Source: Thiobacillus sp. (lineage in GTDB: Bacteria > Pseudomonadota > Gammaproteobacteria > Burkholderiales > Thiobacillaceae). From it: 18,652 nt of DNA. Location: positions 1 through 18,652 of the forward strand of contig JAIWOS010000028.1 in assembly GCA_020217265.1 (NCBI GenBank), in the 5' to 3' direction. Shown here in pieces: positions 8,987 through 17,102 of the stretch (positions are counted from its first letter, which is position 1; each line of letters begins with the position of its first letter). A model generated the notes under the pieces. It was not told where the DNA came from. It did no database searches and worked only from the letters and a program-made list of their open reading frames with translations. The position numbers and the translations under genes were made by a program.

Positions 8987-10455
8987 GCGCGCCGCGCGAG
9001 GACCCGGAGCGGTGGCCTTGGCACCATGCCAAGTGGACGGCCCTCTCCGCCGCGCTGATCTTCGGTGGCGACCGCCGCATGGAGGCCGAGAACTACCTCT
9101 CAGGGGGTTATGGCATTCGCTTGGCACTAGAGGCCCGTAAGACCGGGTGGATGCGCTTAGGCGAACTCGCCAGAGTGTGGCAGCCCTCAAGACTCAAAGG
9201 CATTCAGGTCAGCCCCGAATTCGGGACACCGTTCTTGGCGGCCACTCAAGTCTTCGACCAACGTCCGGTACCACGGAAGTTCCTATCGCTGGACCGTACT
9301 GATAGCTCAGCAGAGCGATTCGTCTCCAGCGGAACGATACTGGTAACCTGTTCCGGCAGCGTCGGCCGAGCGACCTTAGCGTATACCGCCCATGAACAGA
9401 TCCTGATTTCCCATGACCTGCTGCGCGTCGAACCGCAGCAGGACGAGTTGTGGGGTTGGCTCTATGCCTACCTCCGAGCAGGGCAAACCCGCGCCATGAT
9501 GAGCGCCGTGCAGTACGGCCATGTCATTAAGCACCTGGAAGTGAGTCACCTCAATGCCCTGCCCATGCCGGTGCTGCGAGACGATTTGCTTGCGGATTTC
9601 AGTCGGCGCGTACACCTAGTGCTCGACCAGCGCAGACGAGCACATGAACTGGCTCTAGCCGCTGAGGCACGGTTTGCCGAGTGCTTCGGACCGCTGACGG
9701 ACACTGATAGCGGCGAAACCGGCTTCAGCGTTCGAGCCTCAGAGGCGCTGTTTAGCAGCCGTCGTCGCTTCGATGCGCTGCCCCACAATCCAATGGCCAA
9801 ATCCATCCGCTCACATGCTTCGAAGCGGGCAAGGGGGTTCACCAAACTGATTGAAGCCGGTTACTCGATTTGGCTCCCCAACAGGTTCAAACGTGTGCCT
9901 GCAGAGGATGGGGTGGATTTGATGGACAGCTCCAGCATGTATGAGATAAACCCCGACGTAGCACGAAAAATCGCAGAGGTTGATTTCGGTGACCCCTACA
10001 ACGGCCGCGTCTCAGCCGGTTGGATGCTTATGTCGCGGTCGGGCCAGACATATGGGCTACTGGGAACTCTAACGCTTGCGACCGAAGCCTACGCGGGCAA
10101 GGTCATCTCCGATGATGTAATGCGTATCGCTCCGCCAGAAAAGCCCACTATGCGCTCCGGTTATGCCTATGTCGCGCTATCGCACCCAACGCTGGGGCGC
10201 CCTCTCGTGAAGTCCCTAGCTTACGGGTCAAGCATCCCGCACATAGACGTGGCGGATATGGAGCAACTCGAAGTCGTTCGCATCGACGAGGCCGAGGAAA
10301 ACGCCATCGCCGACATGGCGGAAGAAGCCTCTGCTATGCGTGCTAAAGCAGACATCCTAGAAAACGATCTAGCAGCCGACGCGGAGGCCATTCTGGAACG
10401 TTTCATGGCCGGAGATATGCAGGACGTGGTGGTCACGAAACGAGGCTCCTCTTGA
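8965..10455 (+). CDS. hsdS: Restriction-modification specificity subunit (HsdS-like)
   Basis: A 496-residue specificity protein. Two target-recognition halves are separated and closed by helical spacers. TRD1 lies at about 60-230 (GWMRLGELARVWQPSRLKG, SSGTILVTCSGSVGRATLAY, HLEVSHLNALPMPVLRDDL). The central helices follow at ~232-265 (VHLVLDQRRRAHELALAAEA). TRD2 spans ~275-450 (GWMLMSRSGQTYGLLGTLTL, PHIDVADMEQLEVVRID), and a C-terminal helix ~453-485 closes it. The repeated end pattern (…HL..S.LNALP.P / PHIDVADMEQLEV) is the classic HsdS two-fold layout for bipartite DNA targets. It overlaps the methyltransferase gene by 22 nt in another frame, so the two are coupled. It ends 15 nt before the convergent helicase gene. 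The DNA target cannot be read from sequence. Confidence 0.88.
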   Translation: MAIRARLSAPREDPERWPWHHAKWTALSAALIFGGDRRMEAENYLSGGYGIRLALEARKTGWMRLGELARVWQPSRLKGIQVSPEFGTPFLAATQVFDQRPVPRKFLSLDRTDSSAERFVSSGTILVTCSGSVGRATLAYTAHEQILISHDLLRVEPQQDELWGWLYAYLRAGQTRAMMSAVQYGHVIKHLEVSHLNALPMPVLRDDLLADFSRRVHLVLDQRRRAHELALAAEARFAECFGPLTDTDSGETGFSVRASEALFSSRRRFDALPHNPMAKSIRSHASKRARGFTKLIEAGYSIWLPNRFKRVPAEDGVDLMDSSSMYEINPDVARKIAEVDFGDPYNGRVSAGWMLMSRSGQTYGLLGTLTLATEAYAGKVISDDVMRIAPPEKPTMRSGYAYVALSHPTLGRPLVKSLAYGSSIPHIDVADMEQLEVVRIDEAEENAIADMAEEASAMRAKADILENDLAADAEAILERFMAGDMQDVVVTKRGSS

Positions 10456-10470
10456 TATGACAAGCCCAGC

Positions 10471-12561
10471 TCAGAGAGCAAACCCAACTTCGCGTTGATG
10501 CGCCAACGCGGGCGCGCGAATGGCCGCCTCAAAGGCCGCCCTGTCCCCCAAGAAAACGACCTGCTCTACGCCGCGGGTCAGCGCGGTGTAGAGCAGTGCA
10601 TGGTCGAGGATGCGTGACGGGGTAACCACCACTGCTACGCGGCGGAACTGGCTTCCCTGGGCCTTGTGCACGGAGATCGCATAGGCCAGCTCCAAGCGCT
10701 CTGCAACCTCTGCGGCGGGCAGGAAGTGCTGCGCGCCTTCGAAATCAACGTGCAGGCCCGGCGTATCGCCGCCACAGGCAGCCGCGACCCGACCGAGCGT
10801 CCCGTTCATAAGCCCACGATCGTAGTCGTTGACCAAGTGGATCACTGGCTCCCCAGGCTTGAATCCTGCCAAGTCCTCCCCCGCACACCGGTCGTGGAAC
10901 TGGTGATTTATTGCCTCGATGCCTGCCGGTCCGTCCTTGATCGCACCAAGTATCTGATACTCATCGCCGGACCAGTCCGCAGCGAGCCGTTGGAGCTGGT
11001 GCTGGATCAACGCGGCAGGGCATTCGATGAAACTCACCCCCGTCCGCCGGCCAGAATACTCGCCGACCACGGGCGCCTGATGGGCGCGGATAGCCGCTGC
11101 AAGCGCAGGAATGCCCGTTGCGGCCGCTTGGCGATGGACGTCGACGAGTTCGACCTGCGGCACCGCCGGACTCTCCACCAGGCGGTGGAACACCAGCCCG
11201 AACCCGATCGGCGGCAACTGCGCGGGGTCACCGACCAGCAGCAGGCGCGCGCCATCTGGCAGGTGCTTGAGGATGCGGAATGTGCTCGGCAGGTCAAGCA
11301 TCGAGGCCTCGTCGACTATGACCAGCGTGTCCGGGGACACCTCCAGTCCCTGCTTGGCCAGGTGCAGGAATTTGGCGATGGTCAGCGCCTCGTGGCCCGT
11401 GGCTTCTGCCATTCGTTTCGCTGCGCGGCCCGCCAGGGCCATTTGCAGGACTTTCTGGTTCAGCCGCTTCGCGATGTCGATGACGACCCGCAGCACCGTT
11501 GTCTTGCCAACTCCCGCACCGCCGCTTAGTACCGAGAAAGGCCTTGTCGCCGCCATCAGCACTGCGTCCCGCTGTCGCACGTTCAGTCGAAAGCCCTGTC
11601 CCGCCTCGTTCTCCGCGATCGCATCTGCCAGCCAGTCCGGCCCGAAGTCGGACTTGAATAGGCTGGACTGGGCGGGCGTCTCGCCGGCCAACATCGAATC
11701 CACGCGCTCAGCAATCCGGGACTCCAGCGCGGCGGCGCCAATCGGCTGGTAGCCGTCGGCGTCGTTGCCAACAACGGCACCTTCTAGCAACGCCAAGTCC
11801 ACCGCCCGGCCCGCATGCTGTCCGGCCACTCCCAGCAACGCAGCAACACGCCGCAGCAGCAGGACAGCGGGAGTCAGGGTATGCGCGTCCTGAAGACGCG
11901 CGTAGAGTGCCGCTTCGACGGCGCCGACCAGCCGCCGTTCGTCGTCCAGCCCGACGCCAAGCTTCCTGGCCGCTGCGTCAGTTCGAGCCCAACTGGTGAA
12001 CGCCAGCATGTAGTATGGGTTGAGCTCAAGCATCTGTAGCGCCTGGGCGCCCCATACCCGTCGCAGCTTATTGGCCAGCCGTATATCGAAACCGTGTTTG
12101 TCGAGAAATACGACAACGGCAGCCTCCGCTTGATGCTCTGCCCATACGGCGATGACGCGGGTGGCCATAGGAGCCGTCAGAACGGCCTGTAGCGCGTCAA
12201 CGTCCCCTGTGTCGAGGGTGGATGCCAACCGGTCGCCAAAAACCTCGTGGAGGGCCCTTGCCTTGGCTTCTCCGATGCCGGCGAAGTCGGGATGACTGGC
12301 GAGGTAGCCAACGATGAGCCGCCCCCGCGGCGGACTGTAGCCGGCACGGGTGGCGTGCAGCTGCTTGCCATACTTCGGATGCTCGCGATACGTGCCGTCG
12401 ACCGTCCAGACCTCGCCCACCACTGGGGGACGTGGCAGAGCCCGCTTGCCGGCTACCACGCGCACACGTTGGCCATCCGGGTCACGCCCCGAGAAGATGG
12501 CGGCGCCGCTCGCTGCGACGAACACGAGCGAGCTAACAGTAACGGTAACGGTCTCAGCCAC
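10471..12561 (-). CDS. RecD2-like superfamily 1B DNA helicase
   Basis: A 696-residue helicase. The N-terminal ~75 residues look like a small beta domain, followed by helix-hairpin-helix-like segments (FAGIGEAKARALHEVFG, ~93-109) as in RecD2. The motor has Walker A SGGAGVGKTT (346-355), Walker B VIVDEASM (414-421), motif III GDPAQLPPIG (444-453), motif V SVHKAQGSQF (630-639) and motif VI LLYTALTRG (656-664). Family members unwind DNA 5' to 3'. The start is GTG at 12561, in an 8-nt overlap (GTGGCTGA) with the preceding gene and with no Shine-Dalgarno sequence, so it should depend on re-initiation. Being last in the recombinase operon, it is likely a part of the element's transposition or maintenance machinery, not a RecBCD component. 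No SSB-like or nuclease partner is beside it. Confidence 0.9.
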   Translation of the reverse strand: MAETVTVTVSSLVFVAASGAAIFSGRDPDGQRVRVVAGKRALPRPPVVGEVWTVDGTYREHPKYGKQLHATRAGYSPPRGRLIVGYLASHPDFAGIGEAKARALHEVFGDRLASTLDTGDVDALQAVLTAPMATRVIAVWAEHQAEAAVVVFLDKHGFDIRLANKLRRVWGAQALQMLELNPYYMLAFTSWARTDAAARKLGVGLDDERRLVGAVEAALYARLQDAHTLTPAVLLLRRVAALLGVAGQHAGRAVDLALLEGAVVGNDADGYQPIGAAALESRIAERVDSMLAGETPAQSSLFKSDFGPDWLADAIAENEAGQGFRLNVRQRDAVLMAATRPFSVLSGGAGVGKTTVLRVVIDIAKRLNQKVLQMALAGRAAKRMAEATGHEALTIAKFLHLAKQGLEVSPDTLVIVDEASMLDLPSTFRILKHLPDGARLLLVGDPAQLPPIGFGLVFHRLVESPAVPQVELVDVHRQAAATGIPALAAAIRAHQAPVVGEYSGRRTGVSFIECPAALIQHQLQRLAADWSGDEYQILGAIKDGPAGIEAINHQFHDRCAGEDLAGFKPGEPVIHLVNDYDRGLMNGTLGRVAAACGGDTPGLHVDFEGAQHFLPAAEVAERLELAYAISVHKAQGSQFRRVAVVVTPSRILDHALLYTALTRGVEQVVFLGDRAAFEAAIRAPALAHQREVGFAL

Positions 12562-13024
12562 GTGCGTCGTCTGGCGGCGCGGGTATTCGCCGCCCCGTCT
12601 CGATCAGCATATCTTCGCGCCCGTGTTGCAGGCGCAACGCCTTGAGCTGGCGTCTCAACTCGGCGTTCTCGGCGACCAGGGCGGCGTTCTGCTGCTCGAG
12701 CTGCGTCACCCTGCGCTCCAGAGACTTTGTCTTCTTCGCGGCCTTGTCACCTGCCGCCCCCGGCGGCGTGCCGCCCTCAGCGGCCACGCTCTCCGGGGTG
12801 TCAGCTGGCGAACGCACGGGTATTCCCTGTGCTGCACGGGCGTCTTCGAGCGCCGCGCGGATCGCCGGGTTCTTGTAGAACGACTGCCGCGGCACCCCTG
12901 TCTGCGCAGAGATCTCGGTGACGTTGAGCCCGCCGTCGGCCGCGACGGGAAGGTCGGTCGTCCGGGCAAGGTAGTGCTGGACGCTCTCGAGGTACTGCTT
13001 GCCAATTGCTTTTCCGCTCGCCAT
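12554..13024 (-). CDS. Small HTH plus coiled-coil accessory protein (156 aa)
   Basis: A 156-residue protein. Residues ~33-55 (LNVTEISAQTGVPRQSFYKN) look like a helix-turn-helix. A low-complexity Ala/Pro/Gly linker (70-98) follows, then a coiled coil (~100-132, SLERRVTQLEQQNAALVAEN). There are no catalytic motifs. It has a strong ribosome site (GAGGGG) 11 nt after the preceding gene and overlaps the helicase gene by 8 nt. By position and shape it recalls the small non-recombinase partner that accompanies tandem tyrosine recombinases (TnpC of Tn554, DUF6262, GmtX), but I cannot show homology. A DNA-binding, recombinase-bridging or regulatory role is inference. Confidence 0.75.
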   Translation of the reverse strand: MASGKAIGKQYLESVQHYLARTTDLPVAADGGLNVTEISAQTGVPRQSFYKNPAIRAALEDARAAQGIPVRSPADTPESVAAEGGTPPGAAGDKAAKKTKSLERRVTQLEQQNAALVAENAELRRQLKALRLQHGREDMLIETGRRIPAPPDDARG

Positions 13025-13035
13025 TGCCCGGCCCC

Positions 13036-13503
13036 TCAGCGCTTCTTGCCCGGCGCTTTCGCCGGTAGAGACTGGTCGCGGTTCACGCGCGGCAGCGGTT
13101 GGCTCAGGAACTCCTTGGTGAGCCCGCGCGAGTGCGCGTTGTAGGCCCAGGTGACGAACTGCTCGAGCAGGCGCTGGTTCTCCGCTTCGAGCCGCTGGTT
13201 CTCAGCCTCCAGACGCTCGATGCGGGCCGTCGCCTCCACCATCTGCCCCGAGCCGCGCGGCGGTGCGTCGGCGCCGGCGAGCGCCGCCTTCCGCTGCGTA
13301 TACGCCGCCTTGATGCGCTCGTGCTTGTGCAGCGCCTGGCGGGTATACCGGCAGTGCAGCCGAGCAACTAGCGTGTCGATCAACGCATCCCACGTCAGCG
13401 GCTTGTCGCTCCAGCTGTCGATGACGCGCACGACCTGCTCGATTGCGTCGTCAGTCAAATTTTTGCCCCGGTGTTTGACCGGCTTTCGGGTTTGTTGCGC
13501 CAT
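13036..13503 (-). CDS. Small HTH-like plus leucine-zipper accessory protein (155 aa)
   Basis: A 155-residue basic protein. The N-terminal half (LTDDAIEQVVRVIDSW, PLTWDALIDTLVARL, YTRQALHKHERIKAAY) reads as a winged or tri-helical DNA-binding domain. A coiled coil at ~89-117 contains two nearly identical heptads (RLEAENQ RLEAENQ), encoded by a 21-bp tandem repeat. The C-terminus is basic. It starts one nucleotide after the stop of the large recombinase; its GGGAGG ribosome site lies in that gene's last codons. The layout, DNA binding followed by coiled coil, parallels the next gene, so the two may be diverged relatives or hetero-oligomer partners. Function unknown. Confidence 0.75.
   Translation of the reverse strand: MAQQTRKPVKHRGKNLTDDAIEQVVRVIDSWSDKPLTWDALIDTLVARLHCRYTRQALHKHERIKAAYTQRKAALAGADAPPRGSGQMVEATARIERLEAENQRLEAENQRLLEQFVTWAYNAHSRGLTKEFLSQPLPRVNRDQSLPAKAPGKKR
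13172..13213 (-). repeat. 21-bp in-frame tandem duplication (heptad repeat)
   Basis: Two adjacent 21-nt units (13172-13192 and 13193-13213) share CGCTGGTTCTC and most following bases. On the minus strand they encode the heptad RLEAENQ twice in the coiled coil of the 155-aa protein. It is a recent-looking slippage duplication that lengthens the zipper by exactly one heptad. Confidence 0.65.
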
Positions 13504-13504
13504 C

Positions 13505-15556
13505 TCAGCCTCCCATCAATGCTCTGATGCTGGCCGGCACGCCGGCCGCAAGTTCGTCGTCCAGCCGGGGTGGCCGGCCGGCTGCCCGCGCGATGCGGGA
13601 CGGCATCTGCGGCGTCGCCAGTTGAATGACCGCACCGTCGGGCACAGCTGGGTCGTCCATGATCTCGACGAGCTGTGACAGGCGCTCGACCGTCGAGCGC
13701 TGGTGCTCGGTCCAGCGATCCGCGCCCGAGTATCCTTCCGCCCAGTCGACCTCGGCCTTCTCCAACAGACCGCGGGCCTCGTCGAGCCGCTGGCGCAGCA
13801 TGGCGGTCTTCTCAGCGTCGCCCTTCATGCAGACGAGGTCCTGACAGTGGATGCAGTCCGCGTGCAACTGACATGGCGATGATGTGTAGTCATGCACGCA
13901 GTAGCCTAGATCGGTGGTGTGCGCCGTCGGGATGACCAGCTGCGCAAAATCGTCGCGTCGGATCATCACTCGCTTTGGCAGCTCCGCCAGCGGGCCGAAC
14001 ATCACGGTTTCGTCGCCAACTGCGTCGCGAATCTTTTCGAGCATCTGACCGGGGGTGAGGTGATCGTATGCCTCGTTCTGCCGGATGTCCTTACGCCCCG
14101 ACCACTTGGCAATATCGAGCTGGCTCAGGCCGCCGGCCTGGGCGAGCGTGTTGAGGTAGTGCCGGAACTGGTGGCTCGTCAAGGTGATCAGGCTGCCATC
14201 CGGTTCGGTAAAGCCGAGCCGGGTGAAGACCGACTCGTGACCGTGCTCGGCGCGGCTGCCCAGCCCGGTGTTGATCTGGCCAATGCCCACCGCCTCGAGC
14301 ATGCAGCGGTACGTGCCGCGCTGCGCGCCAAGCTCGTTACGACGCACGACGAACAGGGCCTCGCTGTACTTCAGGCCCGTCACCTCGTCGAGGATTGGGA
14401 ACCCGCGCGGCAGCATGTCGAGCACCGCCGCTTCGACGTCTGCGAACCGCGCAAACACGCGCTTTCCCTCCCCTTCCAGTTTGCTGGTGGCGACCCCCTG
14501 TGCCTTGCACCAGGTGTTCGCGGCGGTGCGGTCGGCGAGCCCCAGAATCTCGCCTACGTCCGCCATCGACAGCCACTCCCGGCCGCGCAGGTGTGCAACG
14601 TCGGCAGCGAGGTAGATCTGGCCCGGGTGCTCCTCGTACCACTTTGCGATGCGCCGCGCCTCTTCGGTCACGCCCCGGATTTTCCGGAGCGCCTCCTGCA
14701 CGACCGACGCCATGGAGGGAACCACCCACTTAACCCCCGGGTCGGCGCCCTTGGCGGGCCACCAGCGCAGGCCGTAAGCCTCCTCCTTGCCCTTCCTGGG
14801 TTCGCGGACCTCGCATGCCTCAGGCAGGGTAAGTACTTCGCTAATGCGGTCCGGCGCCGACAGCATTATCGCCGCAGCCGAGGCTGTGATCACGTCAGCG
14901 GGCTCGGTGGCGAGCAGGAACACACGAGGCAGCGCATCGAGCGCCGCCTGTGAGGGCATTTTATCGGCACGGCGCTCGTCGGCCTCCTTGCCAACGCGCA
15001 CGCCGCCGGCCGGCCGCTTGATCGAATTACGCCAGCGCACGGGCACAGCGGTTAGGCGGTTGTCCGCCATGAAGGTCGACAGCATTTCTAGCTGCTGGCC
15101 GGCGCGGTACGCCGCGCCATCGCTGAACCGATCGACGAGGAGCTGCGCGGCGCGGTTGAGCACGCCAGAATCGACGTGCACAGGGTCTGGGACCGCGCCT
15201 TTCTCGGCCAGAGCGGCCTCGAGCGCGCGCAGCGCGGCAAGTCGGCCGTGAATCGCTTTCGTCGGCCGCAGCCCATGCATATAGCGCACATACGCTTTGG
15301 CGAAGCTCAGGAAGGGCTGCTGCATCATCGACGGCACCTTGTCGTCGACGGTAGCGGCAGTCGAGAACGTGATGCGCTCCCGCTTGCCACCTTTTGCCTT
15401 GGTCGCGACCGTCTCAGTCACATCCCAAGTGTCGTGCTGGAATGGCAGACCTGCGCCGAAGACGGTCAGCTGATCCCGTGCCATCGCGACGAAGCCTGCC
15501 AGGTTGGCTTCGGCGTCGAGCTCGGCGCGCGGCGTGAACAGGACGATCTCAGCCAT
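13505..15556 (-). CDS. Large tyrosine recombinase with HTH insertion and Cys cluster (third of the trio, 683 aa)
   Basis: A 683-residue tyrosine recombinase. Catalytic residues: Arg237 (SAPDRISEVLTL), a Lys at 269 or 276, His462-x-x-Arg465 (SHQFRHYLNTL), Trp485 (AKWSGRKDI) and Tyr497 (AYDHLT), so the active site looks complete. Between the Lys and His-x-x-Arg positions an extra segment (~325-375, WLSMADVGEILGLADRTAAN) reads like an inserted helix-turn-helix. After the Tyr a cysteine/histidine cluster (553-576, CVHDY, CQLHADCIHCQDLVC) suggests a zinc-binding tail, then a helical C-terminus. The ATG at 15556 overlaps the previous stop by 8 nt (ATGGCTGA) and has GAGGGA upstream; an ATG at 15628 would overlap by 80 nt. 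Size and tail recall TnpB of Tn554-type elements. Confidence 0.87.
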   Translation of the reverse strand: MAEIVLFTPRAELDAEANLAGFVAMARDQLTVFGAGLPFQHDTWDVTETVATKAKGGKRERITFSTAATVDDKVPSMMQQPFLSFAKAYVRYMHGLRPTKAIHGRLAALRALEAALAEKGAVPDPVHVDSGVLNRAAQLLVDRFSDGAAYRAGQQLEMLSTFMADNRLTAVPVRWRNSIKRPAGGVRVGKEADERRADKMPSQAALDALPRVFLLATEPADVITASAAAIMLSAPDRISEVLTLPEACEVREPRKGKEEAYGLRWWPAKGADPGVKWVVPSMASVVQEALRKIRGVTEEARRIAKWYEEHPGQIYLAADVAHLRGREWLSMADVGEILGLADRTAANTWCKAQGVATSKLEGEGKRVFARFADVEAAVLDMLPRGFPILDEVTGLKYSEALFVVRRNELGAQRGTYRCMLEAVGIGQINTGLGSRAEHGHESVFTRLGFTEPDGSLITLTSHQFRHYLNTLAQAGGLSQLDIAKWSGRKDIRQNEAYDHLTPGQMLEKIRDAVGDETVMFGPLAELPKRVMIRRDDFAQLVIPTAHTTDLGYCVHDYTSSPCQLHADCIHCQDLVCMKGDAEKTAMLRQRLDEARGLLEKAEVDWAEGYSGADRWTEHQRSTVERLSQLVEIMDDPAVPDGAVIQLATPQMPSRIARAAGRPPRLDDELAAGVPASIRALMGG

Positions 15557-17102
15557 TTTCGCATCCCTCGCAGCGCTGCTCCTCGCACTGCCGCACGACT
15601 TCGGCGACGGCCAGAATCGTGCGGTCATTGATTGCTGCTATACGCATGTCACCGCGGGCGGCCAGCCGGTCGCGCTCGCGGATCAGGTATTCCAGCACGG
15701 CTTCGTGCGGGCCATCGAGCCAAGGCTCGAAGTTCACGCAGGTATAGCAGGCAATCGGTGCGGCAAAGTCGCAGGATCCGTGCTTGCCGCAGCTCGCTAT
15801 GGGCTTGGGCTTCTTCGAGGAGTCGAAGCGTGGGTCGCAGATCCTGCTTGAGGGGTCGTCTGCACGAGTCGCCTCGGACTCGTTGCGGATAAGAACGCCC
15901 GCGAAGGCCTGCGCCAGCGGCGCGAGGTGCATCGCTATCGCGCGGTCGATGCGCTCGACGATTTCCGGGCGCGCTTCAATGTAGACGGACACGTTCTGGG
16001 TGTCGGTGTGGTCGAGGAGCTCTGCGATGATGAGTTCGCCGTGCCCTTCCATCGCGGCCCGCGTTGCCATCGTCCGGCGGAAGCGCGTCGCGGTGATGTG
16101 CAGCGGCTCGCCGGTCCGCTCCGACATCACGCTCAGCTCCTTCAGAGTGCGCTCCAGCAAATCACTGAGCGTTTGCGCCGTCCGGTGGTACTTGAATCCG
16201 CTGGGTTCGCTGGCACGCCGCCGTCGCGCCGGAAACAGCGGCGCGTCCACGGCGTCGGGCAGGAGCCCCTGGAACGCCGCGCGAACTGCCTCGGCGTGCT
16301 GCACGAGGAGTTCGCCGATCTGAGGAATCAGCGCCCTGTTCTTAAACTCGTCGCGCGAAAGCCGGTCACGCTGCTTCGCACGGGGCACGCGCAGCGTATA
16401 AACCGGCGTCCCGTCTTTCGCGCGCGCAACATCGACGTCGCGGACCTTGAGCGCGGCGTACTGTGTCGGCCGCTGACCGAGCAATATGAACAAGTAGGCA
16501 AGCAGGTATTGCTCTCGATCAATCTTGTCAGCCACATAAGCCCGGTCTATCACGTACTGCAACGATTCGAGCTCGATGTCCGTGAAGGGGCCATGGACCG
16601 GATCGTGAGTCAGTACGGACTCCCCCTTCGTATTGCCTTGCGTTCGAAGTTGCTTGAGAAGCGCAACCGCATCGGCCGTCACGCCTGAGTAGCCAAGGCT
16701 GTGCCACTTCTTCAGCAGCCCTGCCAGGCTGCCGAGGTACCACTTCGTGGGGCCGGTCAGTGTCGCTCGATAGTTGATCAGGACGGTGCTGGTAATTTCC
16801 GCAAGCGGACTGTCTCGGTCAGCGGATACAACTCTAAGGCAGTGAGCCAAGCGCATGAACATGTTGATCAGGTGCCCCGGAGACATCTGCTCGGCATACC
16901 AGAGAAAAGCGTGTTTGGCCGACGCGATGAACGAGGTGGTCGCCGGCAACTTGGTGAAGTCCAAATGCACGGTGGTTGTCGCATCGCGATAACTCCAACG
17001 GTCTTCGCGCGGGTCGAACTCGACGCCTGACCGGGTCCGCGCCAGCGCGGGCAACTGAGGCGTGACACCCCATTGCGCGTCAATTACGGCTAGTTCATTC
17101 AT
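15549..17102 (-). CDS. Tyrosine recombinase with C-terminal Cys motif (second of the trio, 517 aa)
   Basis: A 517-residue member of the tyrosine recombinase fold. Arg211 (LLGQRPTQYAALKVRDV), Lys243, Arg342 (TATRFRRTMATRAA), His365 (ELLDHTDTQ) and Tyr374 (VSVYIEA) are present, but the first His of the His-x-x-Arg motif is replaced by Thr339. C-terminal to the Tyr lies a cysteine-rich module (C422, C438, C444, C452, C455) with CYTCVNFEPWLDGPHE and a second small CEEQRCEGC group near the end, probably zinc binding. It overlaps the first recombinase by 8 nt (ATGAATGA) and the third by 8 nt. It probably acts with the other two in a multi-recombinase synapse; whether it cleaves efficiently with the Thr substitution is open. 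Confidence 0.87.
   Translation of the reverse strand: MNELAVIDAQWGVTPQLPALARTRSGVEFDPREDRWSYRDATTTVHLDFTKLPATTSFIASAKHAFLWYAEQMSPGHLINMFMRLAHCLRVVSADRDSPLAEITSTVLINYRATLTGPTKWYLGSLAGLLKKWHSLGYSGVTADAVALLKQLRTQGNTKGESVLTHDPVHGPFTDIELESLQYVIDRAYVADKIDREQYLLAYLFILLGQRPTQYAALKVRDVDVARAKDGTPVYTLRVPRAKQRDRLSRDEFKNRALIPQIGELLVQHAEAVRAAFQGLLPDAVDAPLFPARRRRASEPSGFKYHRTAQTLSDLLERTLKELSVMSERTGEPLHITATRFRRTMATRAAMEGHGELIIAELLDHTDTQNVSVYIEARPEIVERIDRAIAMHLAPLAQAFAGVLIRNESEATRADDPSSRICDPRFDSSKKPKPIASCGKHGSCDFAAPIACYTCVNFEPWLDGPHEAVLEYLIRERDRLAARGDMRIAAINDRTILAVAEVVRQCEEQRCEGCENG

Noticed and set aside
7013..12561. Helicase gene as the missing HsdR motor of the R-M system
   Set aside because: It is on the opposite strand, coupled to the recombinase operon, and is SF1 RecD-like rather than an SF2 HsdR translocase with nuclease domain.
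15557..15628. Earlier start of the large recombinase at 15628
   Set aside because: It would overlap the previous gene by 80 nt; the ATG at 15556 has a good ribosome site and the 8-nt overlap used elsewhere in the operon.
13919..16688. Plus-strand frames of 344 and 253 residues opposite recombinases 2 and 3
   Set aside because: Antisense shadows; the minus-strand frames carry full recombinase motifs.
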